Part shown: in pieces, positions 35,608 to 43,985 of the stretch
Layout of the letters: the number at the start of each line of letters is the position of its first letter
Numbering within the stretch: the stretch's first letter is position 1
Origin: Metabacillus schmidteae
GTDB lineage: Bacteria > Bacillota > Bacilli > Bacillales > Bacillaceae
Direction: 5' to 3'
Assembly (NCBI RefSeq): GCF_903166545.1
Contig: NZ_CAESCH010000001.1
Location: forward strand, 2,980,001 to 3,044,000
Length of the DNA stretch: 64,000 bases
The notes under the pieces: generated by a model
Told to the model about the DNA's origin: nothing
The model's database searches: none
Seen by the model: the letters and a program-made list of their open reading frames with translations, nothing else
Position numbers and translations under genes: made by a program

Positions 35608-35642
35608 AAAAACCGAACATTATAAGTGTAATATTCGGTTTT
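35608..35642. terminator. Terminator-like hairpin downstream of the HNH gene
   Basis: AAAAACCGAACATTA and TAATATTCGGTTTT pair around a 6-nt loop. On the minus strand TTTTTG follows. It is the likely stop for the McrB/DUF2357/MazG/HNH transcript, 210 bp past its last gene. Confidence 0.6.
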
Positions 35643-35670
35643 CTACCTTTAAATACGAATTTAATTTATG

Positions 35671-35736
35671 AAAACACTGGGCGGATCTACTGTTTTCTTG
35701 GAAGACTTTTTGAATCAAACGAACCGTCCCGTTGTT
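35671..35736. repeat. REP-like palindrome, diverged copy 3
   Basis: AAAACACTGGGCGGATCTACTG at the left and AACGAACCGTCCCGTTGTT at the right. It is shorter and more diverged than copies 1 and 2 but keeps the GGATCTACTGTTTTC and ACTTTTTGAA cores. Confidence 0.55.
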
Positions 35737-35852
35737 CGTATTGGTGGCATTCGATCTTGTATTTTTGAAAGAAAACATTAAGTTTACATAATATTTTTCT
35801 GGTAAATATGATGGTTCTAGTACAAAATTTCATTAAAGATATGAAGCACCAA

Positions 35853-36842
35853 CTATTTAGGCAACCATATCGAATCAAACCCATTCTTAATCGAATAATC
35901 ATAAAGCATAATAATCTTTTTTGACTGATAATTATTCATTAAAGTTTTAATGGAAGAATCCTCCTGTTTATCACTTAATGCTTGATTCCTATCAATAATT
36001 AATTCTAAATAGCTTCTCGTCGGTAACTTATCACTTTTCGAACTGTTACATGTATGACAAGCTAAAACAAGATTCCATATATGATCCGACTGAACAAATG
36101 ACCATGGAATGAAATGATCAACGTGAGTTTCTCTCTTGCTATCGGATAATTTCTTACCACAATAGAAGCATTCAGCTTGAAAATAGGTTAATAGTATTTT
36201 CTCAAAAGGCTTTAGCGTGGATCGCTTTGCAATGCTCTCTACTTTCCCTAACAGATAATTAATACTTGGTACTTCATTTAGTTGTTCAATCATGGCTGCC
36301 ATATGGTAATTTGTCAGGTTCACAATTAGTCTTTGATAGTTCAGCATAAACGCGTGAACAGAAGGGTTAAGTTTTAGGACCTCTTTTTTATGATCAAATG
36401 CATAAAAGCTTCCTCTGGTATCTCCATAGAGTGCACCGTATACATTTTCTTTCATTGTTGTCTTAACTCTATTAACTAGCTTCACCTGTAATGAATCATC
36501 GATTTTATCAAAAACCATTTCAGAGGGAATGCCATTTTTGTTTTGTTCCTCTTTAATAATTGAAACCACTCTAGCTGTTTTACCTCTGTTTTGGTTTAAC
36601 AAGTTGTGATGGACTATTAAGTTCCAATAGATCTTAGTAAACGAATAAGCTAGTTGATCGTAAGTTAATTCAAATTCTTCATTTATTTGATACAAATTTT
36701 CTATTAACGCTTTAATGAGTGCATATTTGTATGTAGACGATTTGACAGATTTGCTTGATAAAACGATGGTGTATATTCTCCATATGTCCTCATCAGTTAG
36801 GTACGTCTCTTTTAGCTCACCGATTTTTAATTTATGGCTCAA
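35853..36842 (-). CDS. HNH endonuclease, last gene of the McrB/DUF2357/MazG unit
   Basis: 329 residues from TTG 36842 with AGGAGGAAAGG upstream. The C-terminal third holds a zinc HNH: CFYCGKKL (about 222-229), HVDHFIPWSFV (catalytic His, about 241-250), NLVLACHTCNSSKSDKLP (about 260-277). The first 200 residues are helical, charged and unlike other domains I know, and may be a sensor or specificity region. The gene follows MazG by 17 bp in the same direction. A nicking or cleaving effector is the obvious role. Confidence 0.85.
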   Translation of the reverse strand: MSHKLKIGELKETYLTDEDIWRIYTIVLSSKSVKSSTYKYALIKALIENLYQINEEFELTYDQLAYSFTKIYWNLIVHHNLLNQNRGKTARVVSIIKEEQNKNGIPSEMVFDKIDDSLQVKLVNRVKTTMKENVYGALYGDTRGSFYAFDHKKEVLKLNPSVHAFMLNYQRLIVNLTNYHMAAMIEQLNEVPSINYLLGKVESIAKRSTLKPFEKILLTYFQAECFYCGKKLSDSKRETHVDHFIPWSFVQSDHIWNLVLACHTCNSSKSDKLPTRSYLELIIDRNQALSDKQEDSSIKTLMNNYQSKKIIMLYDYSIKNGFDSIWLPK

Positions 36843-36859
36843 TACCTTTCCTCCTGAAT

Positions 36860-37183
36860 CTAATCTTCCACATCAATCAGGAAAATTTTTTCCTGAAAAC
36901 CTCCACGCTTTATTTGTTTTGCTTTGCGAATTTCTTCTACTGCTTCAAAATTAGACCCATGAACAACCGCCAGACTATGTATGATTTCCAACACATCTGC
37001 TAGTTCCTCTAGTGCTTGTTCGTCTGTATTCGCTTCTTGATATTCAATAATTTCTTCATCTAATTTTGTTCTTAACTCTTTTATATATTCATCTTCATTT
37101 AATTGTTTTGTTCGGAATTCCTTACCTGAAGCCTCTATGATCTCAGGTATTTTATCTCGGACTAGTTTGTTATAGGTTGGCAT
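36860..37183 (-). CDS. MazG/PRA-PH-type pyrophosphohydrolase
   Basis: 107 residues from ATG 37183 (AAAAAGGAATG upstream; an ATG three codons earlier has no spacing). It has YNKLVRDKIPEIIE at the start and the metal motif DEEIIEYQEA ... EELADVLEIIHSLA (about 44-72), which are the signatures of the phosphoribosyl-ATP-pyrophosphohydrolase-like MazG group. It sits between the DUF2357 nuclease and HNH genes with 24- and 17-bp gaps, so it is a fixed part of that operon. Confidence 0.85.
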   Translation of the reverse strand: MPTYNKLVRDKIPEIIEASGKEFRTKQLNEDEYIKELRTKLDEEIIEYQEANTDEQALEELADVLEIIHSLAVVHGSNFEAVEEIRKAKQIKRGGFQEKIFLIDVED

Positions 37184-37207
37184 AGATCCCATTCCTTTTT
37201 GTGCTAT

Positions 37208-38695
37208 TTATAATATTCTTTCTACCCATTCCTTAAAAATCTTACTATTTTCCCCCGGTGAGAAACAAAACGCTCCCATTCTATACCTCTCATGAAACCC
37301 ACCATCATAAAAATCCTTTTCACTCGGCATATAACACTCAGTCGTAGTCAAAATATAAACCTCTTTCACAACCCTCTTATCATCATCTCTTGCTAAAATC
37401 CCATCCCTATACTTATGCATCTCTCCAAGCGCCATCGGAAGATTAGCAGGAATCCGGTATTTAGGGTCCATGACATACAAATGATTCTTATAATCAATGA
37501 CGATATCAGGGATCATTCTTTGCGTGTATGTGTAGTATGGGTTTGTATTTGATTGAATAATCTTCTGGTAGATTACCTTTCCACCATTATTAAGCTTTAT
37601 CACACTTTCTTTGTTTTCAGCCAAACGTAAGAAATGGTAGCCGTCCTTTTTGGTGAATAACTCAGCAGTATCATTTAGTTGTCCAAGTTCACGTAGGGTA
37701 CGAATGATCTGCATGAAGCACCACATTTCATATAACAGATACGTGTCTTTTAAACTCAACTTTTGTTCGATATCAAAGGTAATGGTTTTAAATTGATAAA
37801 GTGACTGAAACCATTGGTACCAAAGTCTGTAAACGGGATGCTTTCGAAACACTTGAGTTATTTTTACAGGTCCTGAATGAGGCCTTAGTCCTTGTAGGAA
37901 TTCTGTTTTTTTCCATAGACTGATCCAGTCCAGATATTGAGAAGCTTTTCTTTGAATATCAACATCATTGATAAGTCTGTACGTTTTTAGTAGTGACTCT
38001 AGCTCATTAAGCTGTAAGAGAATGACTCGATTTTCGTACACATTATATGTTTCTTCTACTTTTGTTGTTTGAATGTGGCTTGGTAGCTTGGTTGGTGTTC
38101 CACCAAAGCTTTCTCCATACCGTTCCAACCATGCGATGCTTCTTGGTGTCACAGACTTTACACGTTCGCGTCTCATTAATAATTCTTCTTTGCGTAGATT
38201 TCGTAATGGATGTGCTTCGATTTTTTGAAAGGTGTTTCTTAGTTTGTATAGGGATGATTCAATATACATCCACTGTAGCATGGAGCATTCTCTTGTGAAT
38301 CCGCTCGTTGATATATTCGTTTCTAATCCAGATTGTTGAAAACAAATGCTTGCTTCTTTTAATAACTCATCTAAAAGGCATTGGTATTGCTGCACTGTTA
38401 GCTTCCGATGATCGGTATACACATAGTTTTCAATCGTATCTTCGGCTTCTTGAGTGCTGAGTGTAAATGAAACAATTCCACTTTGAAAGGGAGTTTCAAA
38501 GACTCCCTCCCAGCCTTCATGTGTTTTGGTCATTGGTAAGGAAAGGTGCTGCATTCTAAATTGAAATGTTCCCTTTGATCGTGTTTTCCATCGATAGATT
38601 TTTGCTTCTTCAAGATAGATTTTATTTAGTGCTACCCAGTTTTTTTGATGATCATCCCATACAGTTATGTTAACGCCAGAATTGAGTGGAGCCAT
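37208..38695 (-). CDS. DUF2357 nuclease, McrC-like subunit
   Basis: 495 residues. The large N-terminal part is DUF2357-like, with LRNLRKEELLMRRERVKSV (about 164-182) and YNVYENRVILLQLNELE. The C-terminal nuclease core has PDIVIDYKN (Asp, about 397) and LYVMDPKYR (Asp-x-Lys, about 407-415), the PD-(D/E)XK pattern of McrC. It overlaps the end of the McrB-like gene by 26 bp. In McrBC-type systems this subunit cuts DNA when loaded by the GTPase/AAA motor. It is of the DUF2357 lineage and not canonical McrC. Confidence 0.82.
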   Translation of the reverse strand: MAPLNSGVNITVWDDHQKNWVALNKIYLEEAKIYRWKTRSKGTFQFRMQHLSLPMTKTHEGWEGVFETPFQSGIVSFTLSTQEAEDTIENYVYTDHRKLTVQQYQCLLDELLKEASICFQQSGLETNISTSGFTRECSMLQWMYIESSLYKLRNTFQKIEAHPLRNLRKEELLMRRERVKSVTPRSIAWLERYGESFGGTPTKLPSHIQTTKVEETYNVYENRVILLQLNELESLLKTYRLINDVDIQRKASQYLDWISLWKKTEFLQGLRPHSGPVKITQVFRKHPVYRLWYQWFQSLYQFKTITFDIEQKLSLKDTYLLYEMWCFMQIIRTLRELGQLNDTAELFTKKDGYHFLRLAENKESVIKLNNGGKVIYQKIIQSNTNPYYTYTQRMIPDIVIDYKNHLYVMDPKYRIPANLPMALGEMHKYRDGILARDDDKRVVKEVYILTTTECYMPSEKDFYDGGFHERYRMGAFCFSPGENSKIFKEWVERIL

Positions 38696-40916
38696 ATCGC
38701 TCTAATTCCTCTCTCATGCGTTCTATATGTTTATAAGATTGAGCTTTATCGCCAAACTGTTGGAAAAATAAGTTTGCTAGGGTGTCTAATAAATCTGTGA
38801 TTCGTTCATCCCCTCTAATTTTTGGGATGACCTTTTCAGCTACAACACGATCTAGTGCAACTAAAGGCTCCATTCGAAGCTCCTCAGCTAACATACTATT
38901 TTTATACAATTTGCGAATCATTTCATTCATTGTTCGATAACCAAAGTGTAGGTCGTATGTTGTAAGATGTCGATGAATCGTTAATAATAAATCCCATTCT
39001 GTTTTGACCGTTTTCTTGAATTTTTCTTCTAAACGATCCCAGAAGCTTGAAAAATCAACATCTGATAAAGTCATAACAAAGGAGCGATCAAGTACTTTGT
39101 CCGAAATACTATGGGTTGTTTCATCAACGTTAATCGTTCCAATGACATAGAAGTTGTGCGGGATTTCAATCGTTTTAGGTACATCCTTTAGATCATCTAT
39201 ATTGTGCAGCTGAATCGGTTTTCTTGATTCAACCGCACTTAAATAGTCGCTTAAATAATACTCCACTCGAGCCAGGTTCATTTCATCTAAGACGATAAAG
39301 TGTGGCTTGTCTTTTTCTTCGTTCGCCTGCAGCAGCATATCTAAAAACTCGGTTCTCATATATCGTTTTTCAAACGAACTGTAGTAGCCAAATAGTGATG
39401 TCGCATCCATCCAATCTGGTCGGACTGGAACGATTTTTAAGTATGGATTTTCCTCGCTATAATCAAGTCCGTATACGGCATTGGCAAATACACGGCATAG
39501 CTGTGTTTTACCTGTACCGGAAATACCACTTAAGATGACAAAGTGCTTGTCGTCTAGGCTTGTTAGGTTTAAGTAGAAATCTCTTATAATATCGAGTGAG
39601 AACGTGAAACCACTTTGTTCGACAAGGTCCAGGATGCTGGCGAAGTCGAAGGAACTCTCCAATTCTGGATCAAACTCTTCGTCCTCTTCTTCAGAAGGTT
39701 CAGGTGCTTGAACTCCCTTTGGAAAGGTTAGAAACTCAGTTGTATCAGCAAAAATAGCTGCTGCTGTTACAAGGCGTTCTTTTATTGTTGAAATAGGTTC
39801 TGTAAAGCTTTCGTCAACTCCTTTATATGTTCCAACATAAAAAGTATTTGCAGCACTTAAGTTATAGTTATGATTTCTTAATTCTTTTACTGAAATTTCC
39901 TGATAGATTTGATTTTCATTGTTTTGGTTATACTTACCTCGATGGTAAAACGCCTTTTTAATATACCAATCAAAATTTGTTTGATTCGCAAGTTTACGGA
40001 TTCGATGAAAAATCTGACCGTAATTGCCAATAAATATTCCAATAGATTCGTGCGGATCACGAGTAAAGTATCCAATATGTCCTTCTGTAATTAATTGATC
40101 TTGATCATATATGTAAAACATTTGCTTATAATCATTTGTTTTTACCTTTTTTACTTCTTCATCAATGATGACTTGATATGATTTGGAGAAAAGTTCTATA
40201 TTAAAAGGATCTGTTCCTTCTTGGATTCTCTTAATCAATAACATCGCATGACTATGCTCAGCTGCTTCTTTTTCTAGAACGCTACGCACCGGGGTTAATT
40301 TTTGATATGTATCCCAAAGCTGATCAACAACTTCCTCTTCTTCTATCAACCCCTCCAGCAGTACAATTTTTCCGAAGTAAATGGTGGGCTTTCGTTTATT
40401 TTTTATGTACTGCCAAATTCTATCAGTAAACTCATTTTTATCGATAAAGTTCTTTTTCTCTTCAATCGTAAAGATTTGAAGATCATCATCTAGCTCCTCT
40501 ACCATTCTCTCAAGTTCATGGATCTGTGATCGTTTCGATAAAACCCAAAATGGATAAAAATCAGAGCTCATCATCATGCGGATTTCACGTGATGCTAAAT
40601 GGAACTCAAGTTTTAGGATAAATAATGGACTTTCATATAATTTCTCATCAATTAATTCCACGAAGCCCTTGTTTCCGTAGTGCTGTTTCTTTTCTGCGTA
40701 TTTAGGATTTTTTGAATCTGTAATCGTCGTTTTAATTGTTTGTTCATGTGTATGTATTTTTAATTGAAGTAAATAAGAATCACGTTCACTGTATTTTGCG
40801 ATAAAAGAGTCCATGAGTCGTCTTGCTAATGGCTGGACTTCATCTAGGATTCTTTGGTTTCTTATGGTTGTATCTTCTATGTTCATTATTTCAACTAGAT
40901 TGTTTGCTTGTATCAT
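38670..40916 (-). CDS. McrB-like AAA+ protein with large N-terminal region
   Basis: 748 residues from ATG 40916 (AAGGAAG upstream). The N-terminal 430 residues are unassigned, with an acidic linker (EPSEEEDEEFDPELE) before the motor. The AAA module has Walker A LSGISGTGKTQLCR (about 463-477), Walker B HFIVLDEMNLARVEYYL (about 538-552) and sensor region GTINVDETTHSISDKVLDRSF (about 590-610) in place of the NTADRS of classic McrB. It probably assembles into a ring that drives the DUF2357 nuclease. The N-terminal region is the likely target recogniser. Confidence 0.85.
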   Translation of the reverse strand: MIQANNLVEIMNIEDTTIRNQRILDEVQPLARRLMDSFIAKYSERDSYLLQLKIHTHEQTIKTTITDSKNPKYAEKKQHYGNKGFVELIDEKLYESPLFILKLEFHLASREIRMMMSSDFYPFWVLSKRSQIHELERMVEELDDDLQIFTIEEKKNFIDKNEFTDRIWQYIKNKRKPTIYFGKIVLLEGLIEEEEVVDQLWDTYQKLTPVRSVLEKEAAEHSHAMLLIKRIQEGTDPFNIELFSKSYQVIIDEEVKKVKTNDYKQMFYIYDQDQLITEGHIGYFTRDPHESIGIFIGNYGQIFHRIRKLANQTNFDWYIKKAFYHRGKYNQNNENQIYQEISVKELRNHNYNLSAANTFYVGTYKGVDESFTEPISTIKERLVTAAAIFADTTEFLTFPKGVQAPEPSEEEDEEFDPELESSFDFASILDLVEQSGFTFSLDIIRDFYLNLTSLDDKHFVILSGISGTGKTQLCRVFANAVYGLDYSEENPYLKIVPVRPDWMDATSLFGYYSSFEKRYMRTEFLDMLLQANEEKDKPHFIVLDEMNLARVEYYLSDYLSAVESRKPIQLHNIDDLKDVPKTIEIPHNFYVIGTINVDETTHSISDKVLDRSFVMTLSDVDFSSFWDRLEEKFKKTVKTEWDLLLTIHRHLTTYDLHFGYRTMNEMIRKLYKNSMLAEELRMEPLVALDRVVAEKVIPKIRGDERITDLLDTLANLFFQQFGDKAQSYKHIERMREELERYGSTQFWR

Positions 40917-41108
40917 GATTGTCACTTCCTTAAATAGTAAGAATATACCTATTACTATTTTAATACATAAAATTCAGATTTTTAACTAAATATGAAGGTT
41001 TTTGTCAAATCCAATTTTTATTGGCTAATTGATATGTAGGACAAATTTCAAACTTTCAAATACGAATTTAATGATAGTGAATCCTTATTACTTTGTATTC
41101 ATTACTTT

Positions 41109-41468
41109 TCAATCTCTTATACTTTCGCGACTTGCATTTTCCATTCCATCCGTTGTAATGACGAATATTACTTTATCCGCTCGTACATCATCACTTGTAT
41201 AAAATGACATCAAATTTACTACTACTAGACAAAGTTATATCCTGCGGCAGACAGCAATTCGTCTGTTCATCTTCATTTAGCTTTAAAGCAATGGCAAAGG
41301 CTGTTTTCTTTTTAGGAGAGTACTCGGCTTCATTTTGTATTTTTGAAAACAAGCGACGACGATCAATATTCGCCCATTTATAGGTCTCAACGTCCGTCAT
41401 CCCTCTTTCATCAAACAGCCGTAACAAACGTTCCGAAAATGACTCATCAAGCTCTTCTACTAAATGTG
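41109..41468 (-). pseudogene. Fused remnants of a vWA protein locus
   Basis: From 41468 down, LDESFSERLLRLFDERGMTDVETYKWANIDRRRLFSK... to SSKFDVI is the conserved N-terminal part of a small protein that lies next to vWA proteins in Bacillus. After 41195 the frame reads SDDVRADKVIFVITTDGMENASRE, the middle of a vWA domain (TTDGMENAS), ending at 41109. Two unrelated gene pieces are thus joined. There is no start, and neither part is complete. Confidence 0.6.
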
Positions 41469-41478
41469 CTTAGTAAAA

Positions 41479-41540
41479 GTGCCTGTCACCACCCGAAGTT
41501 TGTCGATATGTTTCAACATACTTCGGGCAGTGACAGGCAC
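41479..41540. repeat. GTGCCTGTCAC palindrome
   Basis: GTGCCTGTCAC and GTGACAGGCAC are exact inverted repeats with an inner CCCGAAG/CTTCGGG arm and a T/A-rich loop. This GACAGGCAC type of hairpin is a common intergenic repeat in Bacillaceae. It lies between two gene remnants. Confidence 0.7.
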
Positions 41541-41553
41541 CTTTATTATTAAC

Positions 41554-41730
41554 CTATCGAATAAAGCCTTCAAATCCCTCAAATGAATTTAAAAACGTGT
41601 GAGCTTTCCCAAACTGAATACCTCTATAATCTTGGGCACGAGCAACTTGCTTATGTTTAGCAATATCCACTCCCACAATTAAGGTTTTTTCTGTCAGTTG
41701 TAAAATCCTATCATTTTGTTTAAAATTCAT
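41554..41730 (-). mobile_element. IS110-family transposase remnant
   Basis: 58 residues from ATG 41730 (GGAGGACTCAAC upstream): KTLIVGVDIAKHKQVARAQD, the first Asp of the DEDD motif of IS110 transposases, followed by FGKAHTFLNSFEGFEGFI. The frame stops at 41554 and nothing of the remaining 350 or so residues is seen. The start region is well preserved, so a short peptide could be made, but the element is dead. Confidence 0.75.
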
Positions 41731-41897
41731 GTTGAGTCCTCCTTGGTCTATTTAAGGGTCCTATTGCTGCGCAGCTTTGAACACCTAGTATCATACCAAG
41801 GGGACTTTTTTTATTCAAACCTCATTTTGCTTTATTGGAACCGTATTTTCATACAGATCCCTGTTCCTTTTCAAATTAGATTATTTCCTATCTTCTA

Positions 41898-43835
41898 TTA
41901 TCTTTTCTCATTAATCCAAACAATCATTTCTCCTGGTTCACGGTTACACCAAGCATAGTAAGGTACAGCCTTAATTTGAACAGGTGTAGTTTGATCAGAA
42001 ACAGGACGATACAAACTATTCCAGTCAGCCTCTACAATTCGTTCAGCTTCACCAGAAATGACAACAACACCATCAAGTAAGTCTGGAACAAATTCTGCCG
42101 TTAATTCAGCATCTCTTGGTAAGAAGAAACCATGTAGATTTTCATCATTATCTACTTGCTCAAGGCAATAAACAATTGGTCCACGTTGTAATGCCACTTT
42201 TCCAACATTTTGACGGACCTGAGGGTTTGATTGGATACGTTCAATGACCATCGGGAATACGAGCTCTACTGTATCTTCTGCTTTCCAATTACGGTTAATG
42301 TACACATAGCCATTCTTTAACAATGGAATATGATCAAATCCTTCTCCATTAATTTTCACAGTTGCTCCTTTTGCCCAACCTGGAATACGTAATGCTAATG
42401 TGAAAACTTGCTCTTTTTCAGGATTGATTTGGATAGACACATTTCCGTCCCATGGGTAATCTGTTTTTTGAATAACTTGGACTTGCGTTCCATCCACTTC
42501 AACTGTTGTTTCGTTACCCATATAAAGATGCACAAATAATTCTTTTTCCTTTTGAGAGTAGATATAATGGCCAATTGAGGCAATTAATCTAGCTAAGTTA
42601 GGTGGGCAACAAGCACATCCGAACCATGGCTGTCTCACTGCTTTAACATGCTTTTTATCGTTCCGCTTTTCACTTGCCTCTGGTAAAACTTCAAGTGGAT
42701 TCACATAGAAGAACTTTTTGCCGTCTAAATCCATTCCACTAATTGTTCCATTATATAATGCAGTTTCCATGACATCAGCATATTTACTATTGGCTTCAAG
42801 GTTAAGCATGCGATTTGCCCAAAATACTAACGCAATAGATGCACATGTTTCAGTATAAGAAAGGTCATTTGGCAGATCATAATCAAACGAGAATGCCTCT
42901 CCGAATACCATTGAACCAATGCCACCTGTTACATACATTTGTTTTTGAGTAACATTCTCCCATAGTCTTTCAGATGCTTTCTTTAGTTCCTCATCGCCGA
43001 TTTTTGCAGCAAGATCAGCCATTGCAGTATACATATATGTAGCACGAACCGCATGCCCTACCGCATTGTCTTGTTCTCTTACAGGTTGATGTGCCTGATG
43101 ATATGCATAATCGTTATTAAACCAAAACGGTCTTTCATCTTCTCTGTTCTTTTTTTCAATATCAAAGTAATGCGGTTGTTTACCACGCTCATCGATAAAG
43201 TATTTACTTAGATTTAAATACTTTTCGTTATTAGTTACTTCATATAATTTGACTAAGGCAAGCTCTATTTCCTGATGCCCAGGGTAGCCTTTTAACTTCT
43301 CTTCTTCTGGTCCAAAAACAGTATCAATGTAGTCAGCATAACGAGACATAATATCAAGGAATTCTCTTTTACCTGTTGCTTTGAAATAAGCAACTGCCGC
43401 TTCTATTAGATGTCCAGCACAATAGAGCTCATGATTATCCCTGACATTTGTCCAGCGTTTGTTTGGTTCCTTAACTGTATAATATGTGTTAAGATACCCA
43501 TCTTCTCCTTGCGCTCTACCTAGTAACGCAATCACTTCATCAGCTGTTCTCTCTAGTTCTTCATTTTTGTGGTTTTCCAAACTAAATGCTACTGCTTCTA
43601 GCCACTTTGCTACATCACTATCCTGGAACACCATTCCATAGTACTCACCTTCAGTTTCTCCCGCTGCAATTTTAAAATTTTCAATTGCATGACTTGGTGA
43701 TGCACCTGGGATTCGATCGTTCAATGCTTCCCATTGATAAGGAATCACTTGATCGCGTACAACTTCTAAATAATGTCCCCAAAATTTGTCTGTGATTTGA
43801 GTTTTATTTGCCTTGTTTTCAATTGTTTTTTTCAT
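41898..43835 (-). CDS. GH127 beta-L-arabinofuranosidase-like glycoside hydrolase
   Basis: 645 residues, the length of GH127 enzymes. The (alpha/alpha)6 barrel includes the acid TETCASIALVFWANRML (about 332-348) and the zinc/nucleophile cysteines FGCACCPPNLARLIAS (about 409-424), which match the Glu-Cys-Cys-Cys site of HypBA1. The C-terminal beta-sandwich ends with the AVPYYAWCNREPGEMIVWI block. It would release beta-L-arabinofuranose from short oligosaccharides in the cytoplasm (no signal peptide). A cre site lies before it and a second putative glycosidase gene is just upstream. Confidence 0.9.
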   Translation of the reverse strand: MKKTIENKANKTQITDKFWGHYLEVVRDQVIPYQWEALNDRIPGASPSHAIENFKIAAGETEGEYYGMVFQDSDVAKWLEAVAFSLENHKNEELERTADEVIALLGRAQGEDGYLNTYYTVKEPNKRWTNVRDNHELYCAGHLIEAAVAYFKATGKREFLDIMSRYADYIDTVFGPEEEKLKGYPGHQEIELALVKLYEVTNNEKYLNLSKYFIDERGKQPHYFDIEKKNREDERPFWFNNDYAYHQAHQPVREQDNAVGHAVRATYMYTAMADLAAKIGDEELKKASERLWENVTQKQMYVTGGIGSMVFGEAFSFDYDLPNDLSYTETCASIALVFWANRMLNLEANSKYADVMETALYNGTISGMDLDGKKFFYVNPLEVLPEASEKRNDKKHVKAVRQPWFGCACCPPNLARLIASIGHYIYSQKEKELFVHLYMGNETTVEVDGTQVQVIQKTDYPWDGNVSIQINPEKEQVFTLALRIPGWAKGATVKINGEGFDHIPLLKNGYVYINRNWKAEDTVELVFPMVIERIQSNPQVRQNVGKVALQRGPIVYCLEQVDNDENLHGFFLPRDAELTAEFVPDLLDGVVVISGEAERIVEADWNSLYRPVSDQTTPVQIKAVPYYAWCNREPGEMIVWINEKR

Positions 43836-43866
43836 AAGCTTTCATCTCTCCTAACAAATATTTTTT

Positions 43867-43895
43867 TAGATAACGATTGATAGCGATTACATCAA
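43867..43895 (-). promoter_or_regulatory. Promoter with embedded cre site
   Basis: On the minus strand TTGATG, a 17-bp spacer and TATCTA form a plausible sigma-A promoter for the GH127 gene. The cre-like TGATAGCGATTACA (43878-43891) fits TGWNANCGNTNWCA at all fixed positions and lies inside the spacer, so CcpA binding there would block transcription. Confidence 0.6.
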
Positions 43896-43985
43896 TATAA
43901 GAATAGCAGTTTCAACTAAAGTAGTCGGTAGAATAAACAAACAATAGGTGGACAAAAATGACTTTTTGAATCTACTAATCAATCT

